29,993 bases of DNA. Origin: an uncultured Alphaproteobacteria bacterium (lineage in GTDB: Bacteria > Pseudomonadota > Alphaproteobacteria > Rs-D84). The stretch's first letter is position 1. Each line of letters begins with the position of its first letter. Of this stretch, positions 7,522 to 15,854 are shown in pieces. The translations under genes and the position numbers were made by a program. Under the pieces are notes generated by a model. It ran no database searches and was not told the origin of the DNA. It saw only the letters and a list, made by a program, of their open reading frames with translations. The stretch is from the NCBI GenBank assembly GCA_937900435.1, contig CALCEG010000022.1:1-29993 (forward strand). The letters run 5' to 3'.

Positions 7522-8436
7522 ATGAAAAAGGAAATCAAGAACACAATACCTGTATTAAAAAACACTTCTATTGTCGCTGCGCGTGGGGTCAGTGATGAAA
7601 GTGGATTGGCACAATATATTCAAAATGTGCAAAAAATACCTGTTCTTAGTGCAGAACAAGAATACGAATACGCAACCCAATGGGTAAAAAATCAAGACAA
7701 GTTTGCTGCAGAAAAACTGGTTGTCAGCCATCTGCGACTGGTTGTGTCGGTCGCGTACGATTATAAAAACTATGGGATTCCAGTCGCTGACCTTATTGCC
7801 AGTGGCAATATGGGACTGATGCAGGCCGTACAAAAGTTTGACCCAGAAAAAGGTTTCAGATTTTCAACATACGCAATGTTCTGGATTAAGGCGGAAATAT
7901 ACGAAACTATTTTAAACAACTGGTCAATTGTGCGAATCGGAACGTCTGCAAACCAAAAGAAAGTTTTCTTTAATCTGGCGCGCGCAAAACGCGCATTGGG
8001 GATTATGGATAACAACCTGAACGAAGAACAAACAAAACAAATCGCAGAATATCTGGAAGTGCCAGAAAAAGACGTTGCGCGTATGGCAACGCGTATCAGC
8101 GCACGCGATTTATCGTTGAACGCACCGATGAATTCTGATGACGGCGCGTCCGATATATTGTCTAATATGACGGACGGACGCGACTCAATCGAAGAAACAC
8201 TGGAACAAATCGAATTTAGAAAACGTGGCTATGAACTGTTGCGAAAAAATCTGGCAAAAATGTCAGAACGCGACCGCGAAATATTGGTCGCACGAAAATT
8301 AAAACAACCTGTGGCAACACTGGAATCGCTGTCACAAAAATACGGAATATCACGCGAACGGGTCAGACAAATCGAAGAACGCGCATATAAAAAACTGCGC
8401 GATGCAATACTAAGTGAAGCAGACGGAAAAAAATAA
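7522..8436 (+). CDS. rpoH: RNA polymerase heat-shock sigma factor RpoH
   Basis: RpoH directs RNA polymerase to heat-shock promoters. The 304-residue protein contains sigma region 2 (DLIASGNMGLMQAVQKFD, then GFRFSTYAMFWIKAEI), the RpoH-box-like QKKVFFNLARAKR near residues 140-152, and region 4.2 with a helix-turn-helix (LESLSQKYGISRERVRQIEE). It lacks region 1.1. The start at 7522 (MKKEIKN) is chosen because the frame upstream lies in the promoter. No clear ribosome site is visible. The RpoH box distinguishes it from general stress or flagellar sigmas. It is followed after two bases by a porin gene, so the two are probably co-expressed. RpoH in alphaproteobacteria is often present in one or more copies. 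Confidence 0.93.
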   Translation: MKKEIKNTIPVLKNTSIVAARGVSDESGLAQYIQNVQKIPVLSAEQEYEYATQWVKNQDKFAAEKLVVSHLRLVVSVAYDYKNYGIPVADLIASGNMGLMQAVQKFDPEKGFRFSTYAMFWIKAEIYETILNNWSIVRIGTSANQKKVFFNLARAKRALGIMDNNLNEEQTKQIAEYLEVPEKDVARMATRISARDLSLNAPMNSDDGASDILSNMTDGRDSIEETLEQIEFRKRGYELLRKNLAKMSERDREILVARKLKQPVATLESLSQKYGISRERVRQIEERAYKKLRDAILSEADGKK

Positions 8437-8437
8437 T

Positions 8438-9463
8438 ATGAATAATTTAAAAAAAATTATCGCAGCAACTGTAATCTTTTCACTGCCACAAATGGCAAAT
8501 GCGTTGCAATACGATTACAATAAAATGTCGTTTAAATTAACAGGATACGGCACTGTTGGTGTGATTGAACCAGATTTTGAATCGCCATTGTTTATTGGCG
8601 ACTGGCGCGTGCGCGGACAAATCACATACACACCAAACAACGAATATAAATTTGGTGCGGTTTATGCAATGGACCAATCCGCAATCAGCAAAGGCGATTT
8701 TTCACGCGAAACATTCGCATTTATCGAATCAAAATCATACGGCCGTATAGAGGTTGGCTTTACAGATTCTGTTGCACGAAAACTGGGGCTGGGGTTGCCG
8801 GACGTTGGAGGACTGCGCATAAACGACAGACCGTTGTACAACAAAAAAATTATTGCAGATGGCCCTGTTATCGCAGATACCGCACTGACATCAGGACGCA
8901 GTAATTCTTTGCGTATCAACACTGTTTTTGCATCAAAATCAAATGTACAATACGGGTTGTCTGTTGCAGGGATTACAGATAATTATGACTGGGCTGTTGA
9001 TGGAGGAATAAAAATTAAACAGTCAGACAGGAAACTTAAAACCGCTTATTCGGTTGGTGCGTCTTTTATGAAAAATCCAAACGATTTTGATAACGAAGTT
9101 TATACCGGTGGAATTACCGCAGACTGGCGCGCACAAATGTCGCTGGGGATGAACTTGCAATACAACAGTTGGATTTGGGGCACAACGGCACGCGTTATTT
9201 ATGATCAAAACCCAATCGGGCCTGTTTCTGATGGACTTGTTGTTGGCACAGGGGTTAGTTATGATTTGTTAAAATACAGTCTGTCGTTGACTTATATGTT
9301 TTCTGATACTGGCGTTTGGCAAAAAAACGTCGATGATTTTGCAGACCATACTGTCGTGGCTTCGTTCAGATATAAATACAGCGAATTTGTTGACGGGTGG
9401 ATTTCAGGTGGGATGACGATTAAAACACCTTTTGTATCCGCAGGATTACGCATAACGTTTTAA
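8438..9463 (+). CDS. Outer-membrane porin-like beta-barrel
   Basis: This 341-residue protein has a signal peptide ending near ANA (MNNLKKIIAATVIFSLPQMANA). The mature part is a series of alternating amphipathic strands, beginning FKLTGYGTVG and ending AGLRITF; a terminal Phe is the usual signal for outer-membrane beta-barrels. The pattern matches the general Gram-negative porin family, with a shorter chain than trimeric porins such as OmpF. ATG 8438 lies two bases after the rpoH stop, so translation is probably coupled. A weak GACGGA lies upstream. Substrate specificity cannot be read from sequence. It is followed by a terminator. Confidence 0.8.
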   Translation: MNNLKKIIAATVIFSLPQMANALQYDYNKMSFKLTGYGTVGVIEPDFESPLFIGDWRVRGQITYTPNNEYKFGAVYAMDQSAISKGDFSRETFAFIESKSYGRIEVGFTDSVARKLGLGLPDVGGLRINDRPLYNKKIIADGPVIADTALTSGRSNSLRINTVFASKSNVQYGLSVAGITDNYDWAVDGGIKIKQSDRKLKTAYSVGASFMKNPNDFDNEVYTGGITADWRAQMSLGMNLQYNSWIWGTTARVIYDQNPIGPVSDGLVVGTGVSYDLLKYSLSLTYMFSDTGVWQKNVDDFADHTVVASFRYKYSEFVDGWISGGMTIKTPFVSAGLRITF

Positions 9464-9486
9464 TATATTCGGCATTCTTTAACCAA

Positions 9487-9520
9487 CTGTCAATCCGCAC
9501 AATGGTTGACAGTCGTTTTT
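9487..9520 (+). terminator. Terminator after the rpoH-porin unit
   Basis: CTGTCAA (9487-9493) pairs with TTGACAG (9506-9512), with inner CC/GG pairs and one bulge, and is followed by TTTTT at 9516-9520. Confidence 0.65.
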
Positions 9521-9748
9521 AATGAATTTCAACTGAACCAAGATATTTACAGCGCCAGAAAAACCGAACTGGATGATATAGATTAAAGGTGGAATATACG
9601 ACAAGATTGTTGTGCAATAACAAAGGTGTTTATGGTGCGCCGAAATAGAGAAATTAAAAACGGCGAAAAATGCAAATAATGTATTTTAAGCCACCCCAGA
9701 GGTGCTTCGCCCCCCGCCAAGGGCGGTGGGAATTAGAGAAAACTATCG
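9521..9748. other. Intergenic stretch with a GC-rich palindromic element
   Basis: No convincing gene is seen. The segment 9691-9730 is strikingly GC-rich against AT-rich surroundings. It holds two hairpins (CACC/GGTG at 9692-9704 and CCGCC/GGCGG at 9714-9726) and an alternative outer pairing CCACC (9691-9695) with GGTGG (9725-9729). It resembles a REP-like or other dispersed palindromic repeat, or part of the end of the ABC operon transcript, although no T-run follows on the minus strand. A 15-codon ORF with an AAAGGTG site lies at 9632-9679, too short to support. Confidence 0.4.
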
Positions 9749-10966
9749 CTATTCATAACGCAGACTATCAATCGGGTTTAGTTTTGCCGCCTTCATCGCC
9801 GGCACAACCCCAGACGACAACCCAACAATAACCGCAACCGATACAGATAACACAACCGGCCATATACTAAATGGAACATCATAACCCAAAACAAAACGTC
9901 CAACACCCTGTGATAAACCAACACCAATTATCAAGCCAATCATCGACCCAATAAACGAAATCAGCACCGATTCAGACAAAAATTGAATAATAATCATTTT
10001 TTCTTGTGCCCCGATAGCCTTGCGTATACCGATTTCGCGTGTGCGTTCTGCAACAGATACCAACATCATATTCATAATGCCAATCGCCCCAACCAGTAAT
10101 GATACTGCCGCAATCGCAATCAACAATAATTTTAAATAACCCGTCACAGTGTTCATCGTTTCCATTACTTGTTTCATATCCATAATTTGAAAATCATCAA
10201 CTGCGTCTTCTTTTAATTTGTGCCGTTGGCGCAACAAAGCCGTCATCTGTTCAATAGCAATATTATTGTCTGAATCCGGCAATAATTTTAGCGCAATCAT
10301 ACCAACGGAATTTGGAAAGCGCGACCCCTGCATACGTTTTTTTAGCGTTGTAATCGGAATAATTATCATATCGTCTTGACTGCCCATCGCACTGTCGCCC
10401 TTGGCCTTGGTAACACCAACGATAACGAATGGTGTGTTTTGGATTCTGATAACTTCGCCCACAGGATTTTTAGGCAAACCCAATTCTTCGGCGGTTTCTG
10501 GGCCGATAACCGCGTGTGTGGATGCGTTTCTGACCGCAGACATATCAAAGAAAGTGCCGTATTCAACCTCTATATTCTGAACAATAGAATAGTCAGGATA
10601 TACGCCAACCATTGATGTACCCCAGTTCTTGTTCCCATAAATCGCCTGCGCTGCGCCATTTTGTACGGGCGACACAGCCATCACGTCAGGCAATCTGCCG
10701 ATAAATTCGGCGTCCTGTATAGTCAAAGTGTTGCGATTCCCAGTCCGAACCCCGGCCTGTTGCGCGGCACCAGCACGTATCATTATCGTATTCGTTCCCA
10801 ATGACGAAAATTGGTCTGTGATTGATTTTTGCACAGTTTCGCCAACCGCAACCATTATCACAACTGCCATAACACCAATAATAATACCCAACACAGTCAA
10901 AAAAGAGCGAATTTTATTGCCACTAATCGACAGCCAAGATTCTTTTAAAATGTCATTAAAGGTCAT
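9749..10966 (-). CDS. MacB/FtsX-type ABC transporter permease
   Basis: This 405-residue protein has the MacB-fold permease layout: an N-terminal helix at about residues 18-42 (IRSFLTVLGIIIGVMAVVIMV), a large periplasmic domain of about 230 residues, and three C-terminal helices with the FtsX signature around TREIGIRKAIGA. MacB-type permeases use cytoplasmic ATP hydrolysis to drive periplasmic conformational work, exporting peptides, lipids or siderophores. ATG 10966 is preceded by AAAGGAT. The ATPase gene lies 13 bases upstream. In MacB of E. coli the ATPase is fused; here it is separate. No MacA-type adaptor is adjacent, so the substrate cannot be inferred. Confidence 0.9.
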   Translation of the reverse strand: MTFNDILKESWLSISGNKIRSFLTVLGIIIGVMAVVIMVAVGETVQKSITDQFSSLGTNTIMIRAGAAQQAGVRTGNRNTLTIQDAEFIGRLPDVMAVSPVQNGAAQAIYGNKNWGTSMVGVYPDYSIVQNIEVEYGTFFDMSAVRNASTHAVIGPETAEELGLPKNPVGEVIRIQNTPFVIVGVTKAKGDSAMGSQDDMIIIPITTLKKRMQGSRFPNSVGMIALKLLPDSDNNIAIEQMTALLRQRHKLKEDAVDDFQIMDMKQVMETMNTVTGYLKLLLIAIAAVSLLVGAIGIMNMMLVSVAERTREIGIRKAIGAQEKMIIIQFLSESVLISFIGSMIGLIIGVGLSQGVGRFVLGYDVPFSIWPVVLSVSVAVIVGLSSGVVPAMKAAKLNPIDSLRYE

Positions 10967-10979
10967 TTTTTATCCTTTG

Positions 10980-11702
10980 TTATAGGTTGTTGTCATTGCG
11001 TGGAACTGCACCATCATAATTAATACGACCATCACGAATATGAATCAATCTGTCGGCATATCTGGCAATATCAAATTCGTGCGTAATCATAACAATCGTT
11101 ATACCCATATCTTTATTTAATTGTTTAAAGAACTTTAAAATTTCGTTCCCCATTTTACTGTCCAATGCGCCAGTCGGTTCGTCTGCAAGTATTAACTTTG
11201 GATTGCCAGCCAAGGCGCGTGCAATCGCAACACGCTGCTTCATACCACCGGATAGTTGCGTTGGCAAATACGATTCAAAACCGTCTAAACCAACGCGTTT
11301 TAGCATTTCACGCGCACGCTTGATTCTGTCGTCCATTGGCAAGCCACGATACATCAACGGCAACATAACATTGTCCAACACACTGCGTTTAGGCAATAAA
11401 TTAAACTGCTGAAAAACAAAGCCAATATATTCGTTCCTGAATACCGCCAATTCATCTGTGGTCAATCCTGTGACGTCGCTGTCGTATAATTCATAAACAC
11501 CTGATGTCGGGGTATCCAGCGCGCCAATAATATTCATACAAGTCGACTTGCCAGAACCAGACGGTCCCATAATCGCAACAAATTCACCAGACTTAATCGT
11601 AAAATTTATGTCAAACAATACCTGTTGTTCGCCGCCTAATTCCAAGGGGAAACTTTTGTTAATGTGTTTCATTGAAATTATGTTTTCTTTCGTTTTTGGC
11701 AT
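10980..11702 (-). CDS. ABC transporter ATP-binding protein (LolD/MacB family)
   Basis: This 240-residue ATPase has Walker A GPSGSGKST near residues 46-54, the Q-loop in FVFQQFNLLP, signature LSGGMKQRVAIARAL, Walker B LILADEP, and H-loop THE. The motif order and the FVFQQFNLLP stretch place it in the LolD/MacB/FtsE-like cluster. It is the partner of the permease 13 bases downstream and forms an operon with it. ATG 11702 is preceded by AGAGAGAG. Methionine in place of the usual Gln in LSGGQ is a mild variation. A clear promoter lies upstream. Confidence 0.93.
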   Translation of the reverse strand: MPKTKENIISMKHINKSFPLELGGEQQVLFDINFTIKSGEFVAIMGPSGSGKSTCMNIIGALDTPTSGVYELYDSDVTGLTTDELAVFRNEYIGFVFQQFNLLPKRSVLDNVMLPLMYRGLPMDDRIKRAREMLKRVGLDGFESYLPTQLSGGMKQRVAIARALAGNPKLILADEPTGALDSKMGNEILKFFKQLNKDMGITIVMITHEFDIARYADRLIHIRDGRINYDGAVPRNDNNL

Positions 11703-11729
11703 ATTGGCTCTCTCTCTTTTTATGTGCTT

Positions 11730-11757
11730 ATTATATCATATATGGACGGGACTGCAA
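11730..11757 (-). promoter_or_regulatory. Promoter of the ABC transporter operon
   Basis: On the minus strand, TTGCAG (plus 11752-11757) and a perfect TATAAT (plus 11730-11735) are spaced by 16 bases, about 28 bases before ATG 11702. Confidence 0.65.
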
Positions 11758-11768
11758 AAAAAATATTA

Positions 11769-11790
11769 GAAAAAACGCCCCAAATGGGGC
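11769..11790 (-). terminator. Terminator of the Yip1-family gene
   Basis: GCCCC/GGGGC with loop AAAT (11777-11790) is followed on the minus strand by six T. It lies seven bases after the Yip1-family stop. Confidence 0.8.
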
Positions 11791-11796
11791 AATATC

Positions 11797-12393
11797 TTAA
11801 ACCAAACACGCCAAGGTCGCACTGGTGTTTTTAAGCAAAAACCAACCAATCCGGTAATCTGTGGCATATACCGTCAGCATAAACAGTAATAAAACACCAA
11901 TTACAACCAGAACATTACTCTTCTTGCCACGCATACAATATACGGCAATATTATAAAATAAAAATAACACATACAAATCAACCAATATGCTTATCGTCCA
12001 CATAGACGTGCAATTAAATGCCAACGCATTTAAAACCAATACCAGTGGGTATATAAAGAAAACAGACGCCAACCCCTTAATCGCAATTTCCCAATCGCGT
12101 TCACCACCTGTGATTTCTGATATCAACATCATCAAACCACCAAAAACAAATAATAACGCAACAGCCAATACAGGAACAATTATTATCGCGGTAAATATCG
12201 AACCAACAGTTATTGTCGCGCCACCAATCAACCCAATAAGCAACACTAATACACCGCCCAGCAAACCATATAAAAAGGCACGAAACATAGATTCTTCCAT
12301 ATTTCCGTCAGCAACGATTTTTGTAAAATAACGGCGCGGATTAACAATAATGTTTCTGATGTGTGCAAATGCGCCCTTTATTTTTTTCTTCAT
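11797..12393 (-). CDS. Yip1-family integral membrane protein
   Basis: This 198-residue protein has five predicted membrane helices at about residues 37-64, 66-94, 107-127, 131-154 and 159-179. The N-terminal amphipathic segment includes NPRRYFTKI. This five-helix layout with a NPxxxF-like start is typical of bacterial Yip1-domain proteins, whose function is not well established. ATG 12393 is preceded by AGAGGTG. The gene has its own terminator and is divergent from der, so it is probably a single-gene unit. The ABC operon downstream has its own promoter. Confidence 0.7.
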   Translation of the reverse strand: MKKKIKGAFAHIRNIIVNPRRYFTKIVADGNMEESMFRAFLYGLLGGVLVLLIGLIGGATITVGSIFTAIIIVPVLAVALLFVFGGLMMLISEITGGERDWEIAIKGLASVFFIYPLVLVLNALAFNCTSMWTISILVDLYVLFLFYNIAVYCMRGKKSNVLVVIGVLLLFMLTVYATDYRIGWFLLKNTSATLACLV

Positions 12394-12408
12394 AAATACA
12401 CCTCTGAT

Positions 12409-12436
12409 TTGATTATTTATATTTTTGCTTTATAAT
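12409..12436 (+). promoter_or_regulatory. Promoter of der
   Basis: TTGATT (12409-12414) and a perfect TATAAT (12431-12436) are spaced by 16 bases. The expected start near 12443 argues against ATG 12449 as the usual start, as it would leave only about six bases of leader. Confidence 0.65.
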
Positions 12437-12460
12437 TAGAAAAAATCAATGGAAAAAATA

Positions 12461-13798
12461 ATGATGAAAGTAGTTATTGCAGGTCGCCCAAATACGGGTA
12501 AATCAACTTTGTTTAACGCGCTGACTGGTACGCGCGATGCACTGGTACACGACAGACCAGGCGTTACACGCGATACGATTTCTGGGAACTTTAAGTCGCG
12601 CCCATACACGCTGTATGACACAGCCGGACTGGAACGCGCAAGTTCTGGGATTGCCATGGATTCTACGAATATGGCGCTGGGGGCGTTGGCAGATGCGAAC
12701 GCGGTATTGTTTGTTGTCGATGGGCGCGTCGGGCTGACTGGCGATGATATAGAATGGGCAAAACTGATTCGCAGAAAAACACACGCACCTGTGCTGTTGC
12801 TGGTAAATAAAAGTGAATCAAACAAACGATTATCAGAAACACACGACTTTTATAAGTTAGGCTTTGGGGCGCCACTGTTGATTTCCGCAGAACACAAAAT
12901 GGGGTTTGATGAAATATTTGCGTTCTTGGATGATATCGCCAGCAAAATCGGAAATTTTGACACCGCACCAGAAACAAAATCACAAGACCGTATAAAAATC
13001 GCAATATTGGGACAGCCAAATGTCGGAAAATCCACGTTTGTTAATCGCGTACTGGGGCAAACACGACAAATCGTGATGGATGCGCCTGGGGTAACGCGCG
13101 ATACAGTCAAAATACCAACGACTTTTTATGGTCGCGATATTGTTTTGATGGATACCGCCGGTCTGCGCCGCAAGGCAGGCGTAACAGACGATGTCGAAAC
13201 ACTGTCTGCATTAAAATCTTTGGACGCAATCGAAAAATCAGACGTTGTAATTCTGATGGTCGACGCAACAAAAAATATCGAAAACCAAGCACTGTCCATC
13301 GCAGCACGCGTGTATGATGCAGGGAAAATTTTATGCGTGGCATTGAACAAATGGGACTTAGTCGAATCAGAATTGCGCGATGAAAAATTACTTAAATTAA
13401 AACACCAATTTTCTAATTCTTTCCACCAGATTATCAAGCCGTTGATATTGGCTGTATCGGCAGAAAAAGGTACTGGGGTGCAGAATATGTTTAAACGAAT
13501 TTATCAACAATATGATATTTCTTTGACCAAGGCACCGACCAGTTTAATTAATCGAATTATTGAAAAATTAGTTGCAGAAAGACAACCGCCACTTTCGCGT
13601 CTAAAACGACCAATGAAAATAAAATTCGCACGACAAACAGGACGCTATCCAATGCGAATAACCATTAACGTTGGTGGGGCTTCGGATATTCCAGAATCTT
13701 ATACACGATATTTGCGCCGCGGTATTGCGACCGCCTTGCAATGGGAACATCTGCCGGTTGTAATCGAATACGAAAAAACAGAAAATCCTTTCGATTAA
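12461..13798 (+). CDS. der: Ribosome-assembly GTPase Der (EngA)
   Basis: Der has two tandem GTP-binding domains and helps assemble the 50S subunit. The first G domain shows GRPNTGKST, DTAGLER and a G4 motif NKSE. The second shows GQPNVGKST near residues 190-198, DTAGLRR and NKWD. A KH-like C-terminal domain ends the protein. The NKxE form of the first G4 motif, followed by a GFGAPLLISAEH stretch, is typical of alphaproteobacterial Der and not a defect. I chose ATG 12461 because GGA at 12451-12453 is correctly placed; ATG 12464 and ATG 12449 are alternatives. The length is about 445 residues, normal for Der. The gene is followed by the pilus-like cluster, which has its own promoter. Confidence 0.96.
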   Translation: MMKVVIAGRPNTGKSTLFNALTGTRDALVHDRPGVTRDTISGNFKSRPYTLYDTAGLERASSGIAMDSTNMALGALADANAVLFVVDGRVGLTGDDIEWAKLIRRKTHAPVLLLVNKSESNKRLSETHDFYKLGFGAPLLISAEHKMGFDEIFAFLDDIASKIGNFDTAPETKSQDRIKIAILGQPNVGKSTFVNRVLGQTRQIVMDAPGVTRDTVKIPTTFYGRDIVLMDTAGLRRKAGVTDDVETLSALKSLDAIEKSDVVILMVDATKNIENQALSIAARVYDAGKILCVALNKWDLVESELRDEKLLKLKHQFSNSFHQIIKPLILAVSAEKGTGVQNMFKRIYQQYDISLTKAPTSLINRIIEKLVAERQPPLSRLKRPMKIKFARQTGRYPMRITINVGGASDIPESYTRYLRRGIATALQWEHLPVVIEYEKTENPFD

Positions 13799-13827
13799 AA
13801 AAATATTAAAATATAGATTATAAATGT

Positions 13828-13857
13828 TTGCCTTGCTTTCTGTTTTTGTGTTATAAT
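13828..13857 (+). promoter_or_regulatory. Promoter of the pilO2-pilP-pilQ-pilR cluster
   Basis: TTGCCT (13828-13833) and a perfect TATAAT (13852-13857) are spaced by 18 bases, about 31 bases before the TTG start. Confidence 0.55.
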
Positions 13858-13888
13858 TACACAAAGATACTAAATAGAGAGAGATTTT

Positions 13889-15151
13889 TTGGCAAATCAA
13901 ACAATAAATATTAATCGCAGAAAGTATGCTGTTGGCCTGGTGTGGCAGCCAATCGGGGCTGGGTTTAATGCGCGAAATTATGCACGCACATTGACACGCA
14001 ATATTGACAGACGCCTTAATCTGTTTTTGGAATATCGCGCAATGGTCGGTCTGGGCGCGCGGCGCAGTGGTATGCGTGTCGGAATGTACAGCGCAGCCGC
14101 AGAAATAATGGAAACGTTTTCTGAATACACGTCTTTCTTGGCGGTATTTCAGTATTCTGGTTCGTTCTATCTGGTCGCATCGCGTAATGGAATTATATTG
14201 CAAGACCGCTTGTTTGATAACGAAGAGGATGCGCGCGCAGAATATGCAAAACAATCCGAAATTCCTGATTGGGGGGCATTGTTTGCACCAAGTGCATGGA
14301 ATATGCCGCGTTCTGTTGAGCGTAATTTGTCTGATATATTGGGGACACGCTCGCGCACGACGTTGCGCCCAATTAGCCATTTTAGGGCGGGGGCGTTCTC
14401 ACTGTTGTTGCTGGGCGTTTTTGTGTTGCTGGGCGCAGGTGTTTTTCGTGATTCTATTGTGCAATCCTTGTTACCACGACCACAGGTTCAAGAACTGGAC
14501 CCAGAATTAGTTGCAGAATACAAAAGACAAATCGAAGAAAAAAATAAACAACTGGACGCACAATTCGAAATCGAAAAACCATTGCCCCCAGAACCAATCG
14601 TTATGCCATTTGAAAACCTGCCTGATGTCGCTGAACGTGCCGATTTATGCTATCGCGCAATGGCGTTTTTAATGCAACCTATTGTGGGATGGAATCAAGT
14701 ATACGTTTCCTGTGAAGAGGAACGGGCGGTTACAGAATTTAAGCGCACTTTTGGAACACTGGTGGAATTTTATAATATCGCTTCGAATTTGATGCCAGGG
14801 GGATTTGTCGAAGAAATAAACGAAGACACACTGCGCGTCAGTGCCGCATTACCAAAACTGAACACATATTCATCACAAGACGAACGCGACGCAGACACTG
14901 TTGTGCGCGATGTAACCAGTACTTTCCAAGAAATTGACACAAACCTGAACACGCAAATCGTCGTCGACACAATCACAAATGGCGTTGACGTTGAAACACT
15001 GAACGTCGTCGAAATTGGCGCAGAATCTAAGATGACGCCAATGCAATTTATGAAAATCTTTGAAGAATTTGGTGGGGTGTACTTGATGCGTGCATCGTGG
15101 GACACCTTGACCCGTACTTGGAACTATGAGGTGATAATCTATGCAAAATAA
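13889..15151 (+). CDS. Type IVb pilus assembly protein, PilO2-like
   Basis: This 420-residue protein has a cytoplasmic N-terminal half, one membrane helix at about residues 166-186 (FSLLLLGVFVLLGAGVF), and a periplasmic part that begins with a charged helical stretch (residues about 200-225) and a proline-rich linker. This resembles PilO2 of the R64 thin-pilus family, an inner-membrane assembly component. The start is TTG at 13889, preceded by AGAGAGAG; no in-frame ATG is suitably placed. The gene overlaps pilP by eleven bases, so translation is coupled. The assignment rests on this layout and on the order pilO2-pilP-pilQ-pilR. Distant homology cannot be confirmed without a profile search. 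Confidence 0.7.
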   Translation: MANQTININRRKYAVGLVWQPIGAGFNARNYARTLTRNIDRRLNLFLEYRAMVGLGARRSGMRVGMYSAAAEIMETFSEYTSFLAVFQYSGSFYLVASRNGIILQDRLFDNEEDARAEYAKQSEIPDWGALFAPSAWNMPRSVERNLSDILGTRSRTTLRPISHFRAGAFSLLLLGVFVLLGAGVFRDSIVQSLLPRPQVQELDPELVAEYKRQIEEKNKQLDAQFEIEKPLPPEPIVMPFENLPDVAERADLCYRAMAFLMQPIVGWNQVYVSCEEERAVTEFKRTFGTLVEFYNIASNLMPGGFVEEINEDTLRVSAALPKLNTYSSQDERDADTVVRDVTSTFQEIDTNLNTQIVVDTITNGVDVETLNVVEIGAESKMTPMQFMKIFEEFGGVYLMRASWDTLTRTWNYEVIIYAK

Positions 15152-15845
15152 GAAAAATTTATTATTTGGTTTGGCTTTGGTTGGATGCTGGGCAGTCGCA
15201 ACACCATCTGTGGCAGAAGATACGTTCGTTGAATCTGATGATGTAATAATCGAAGAAATAGATGAACAAGCGTCAATGGACAATGTTGCAGCAGATGCAA
15301 TCAGCAACTATTCTGCAGATGGCTCGCTGTTCCAACAAATTACAAATTTAGAACAAGAAAAAATTTTAATGCAACTGGAAAAAGAACGCGCACAGTTGGA
15401 CTTGGAACTGGACAGATTGGCTGCAGAAAAAATAAAACTGCATATGGAAATTGACACTCTGTCAGGGCGCGCAGAACAACAACAGCAAGAAATCGAAACA
15501 CAAAAAGCAAAATTAGAAGCAGAAGCAGCGCGTATAGAACGCGAAAAAGAAGCTTGGATGGCAGAAACCGAAAACAAAACAACTTATCGCACACCAACAA
15601 CACGCGATGATGAATCTGCACCAACAGTCGATATATCAAAAAAATATCGCCTGGTAAATGTTGTAGGTGCCGGAAATCAACTGCAGGCAACTGTTGAAGA
15701 CCTGTCAACAGGGCAAACAAAAAGAATTGGCGCAGGAAAAAAACTTGACGGGTTTGAAGTAAAAACAATTTCTGTTTATGACGGGGTTGTATTTAGCGAT
15801 TCCGAAGGAAATACACAGACATTGAACGTTAGCAATGGAAACTAA
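15141..15845 (+). CDS. Type IVb pilus biogenesis protein, PilP-like, with long coiled coil
   Basis: This 234-residue protein has a signal peptide ending near SVA (residue 26). Residues about 62-140 are a strongly charged coiled coil rich in Glu, Lys and Gln (for example EKERAQLDLELDRLAAEKI). A C-terminal beta domain of about 70 residues (VVGAGNQLQATVEDLS... then LDGFEVKTIS) resembles PilP of the R64 thin-pilus family. That family links the inner-membrane platform to the secretin. ATG 15141 is preceded by GAGGTGAT and overlaps the end of the PilO2-like gene. R64 PilP is near 150 residues, so the coiled coil is an extension. Alternative: a PilP-like protein of a related secretion system. Confidence 0.65.
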   Translation: MQNKKNLLFGLALVGCWAVATPSVAEDTFVESDDVIIEEIDEQASMDNVAADAISNYSADGSLFQQITNLEQEKILMQLEKERAQLDLELDRLAAEKIKLHMEIDTLSGRAEQQQQEIETQKAKLEAEAARIEREKEAWMAETENKTTYRTPTTRDDESAPTVDISKKYRLVNVVGAGNQLQATVEDLSTGQTKRIGAGKKLDGFEVKTISVYDGVVFSDSEGNTQTLNVSNGN

Positions 15846-15854
15846 AAAATTATC

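Noticed and set aside
9632..9679. 15-codon ORF with an AAAGGTG site
   Set aside because: It is too short and has no promoter or terminator that fits; included only as part of the intergenic description.
12461..12900. Der first G domain carries NKSE instead of NKxD
   Set aside because: The Glu form is typical of alphaproteobacterial Der and is a lineage marker, not a defect.
13601..14380. 259-codon minus-strand frame across der and pilO2
   Set aside because: It crosses two well-supported plus-strand genes and a promoter, with no ribosome site; a shadow frame.
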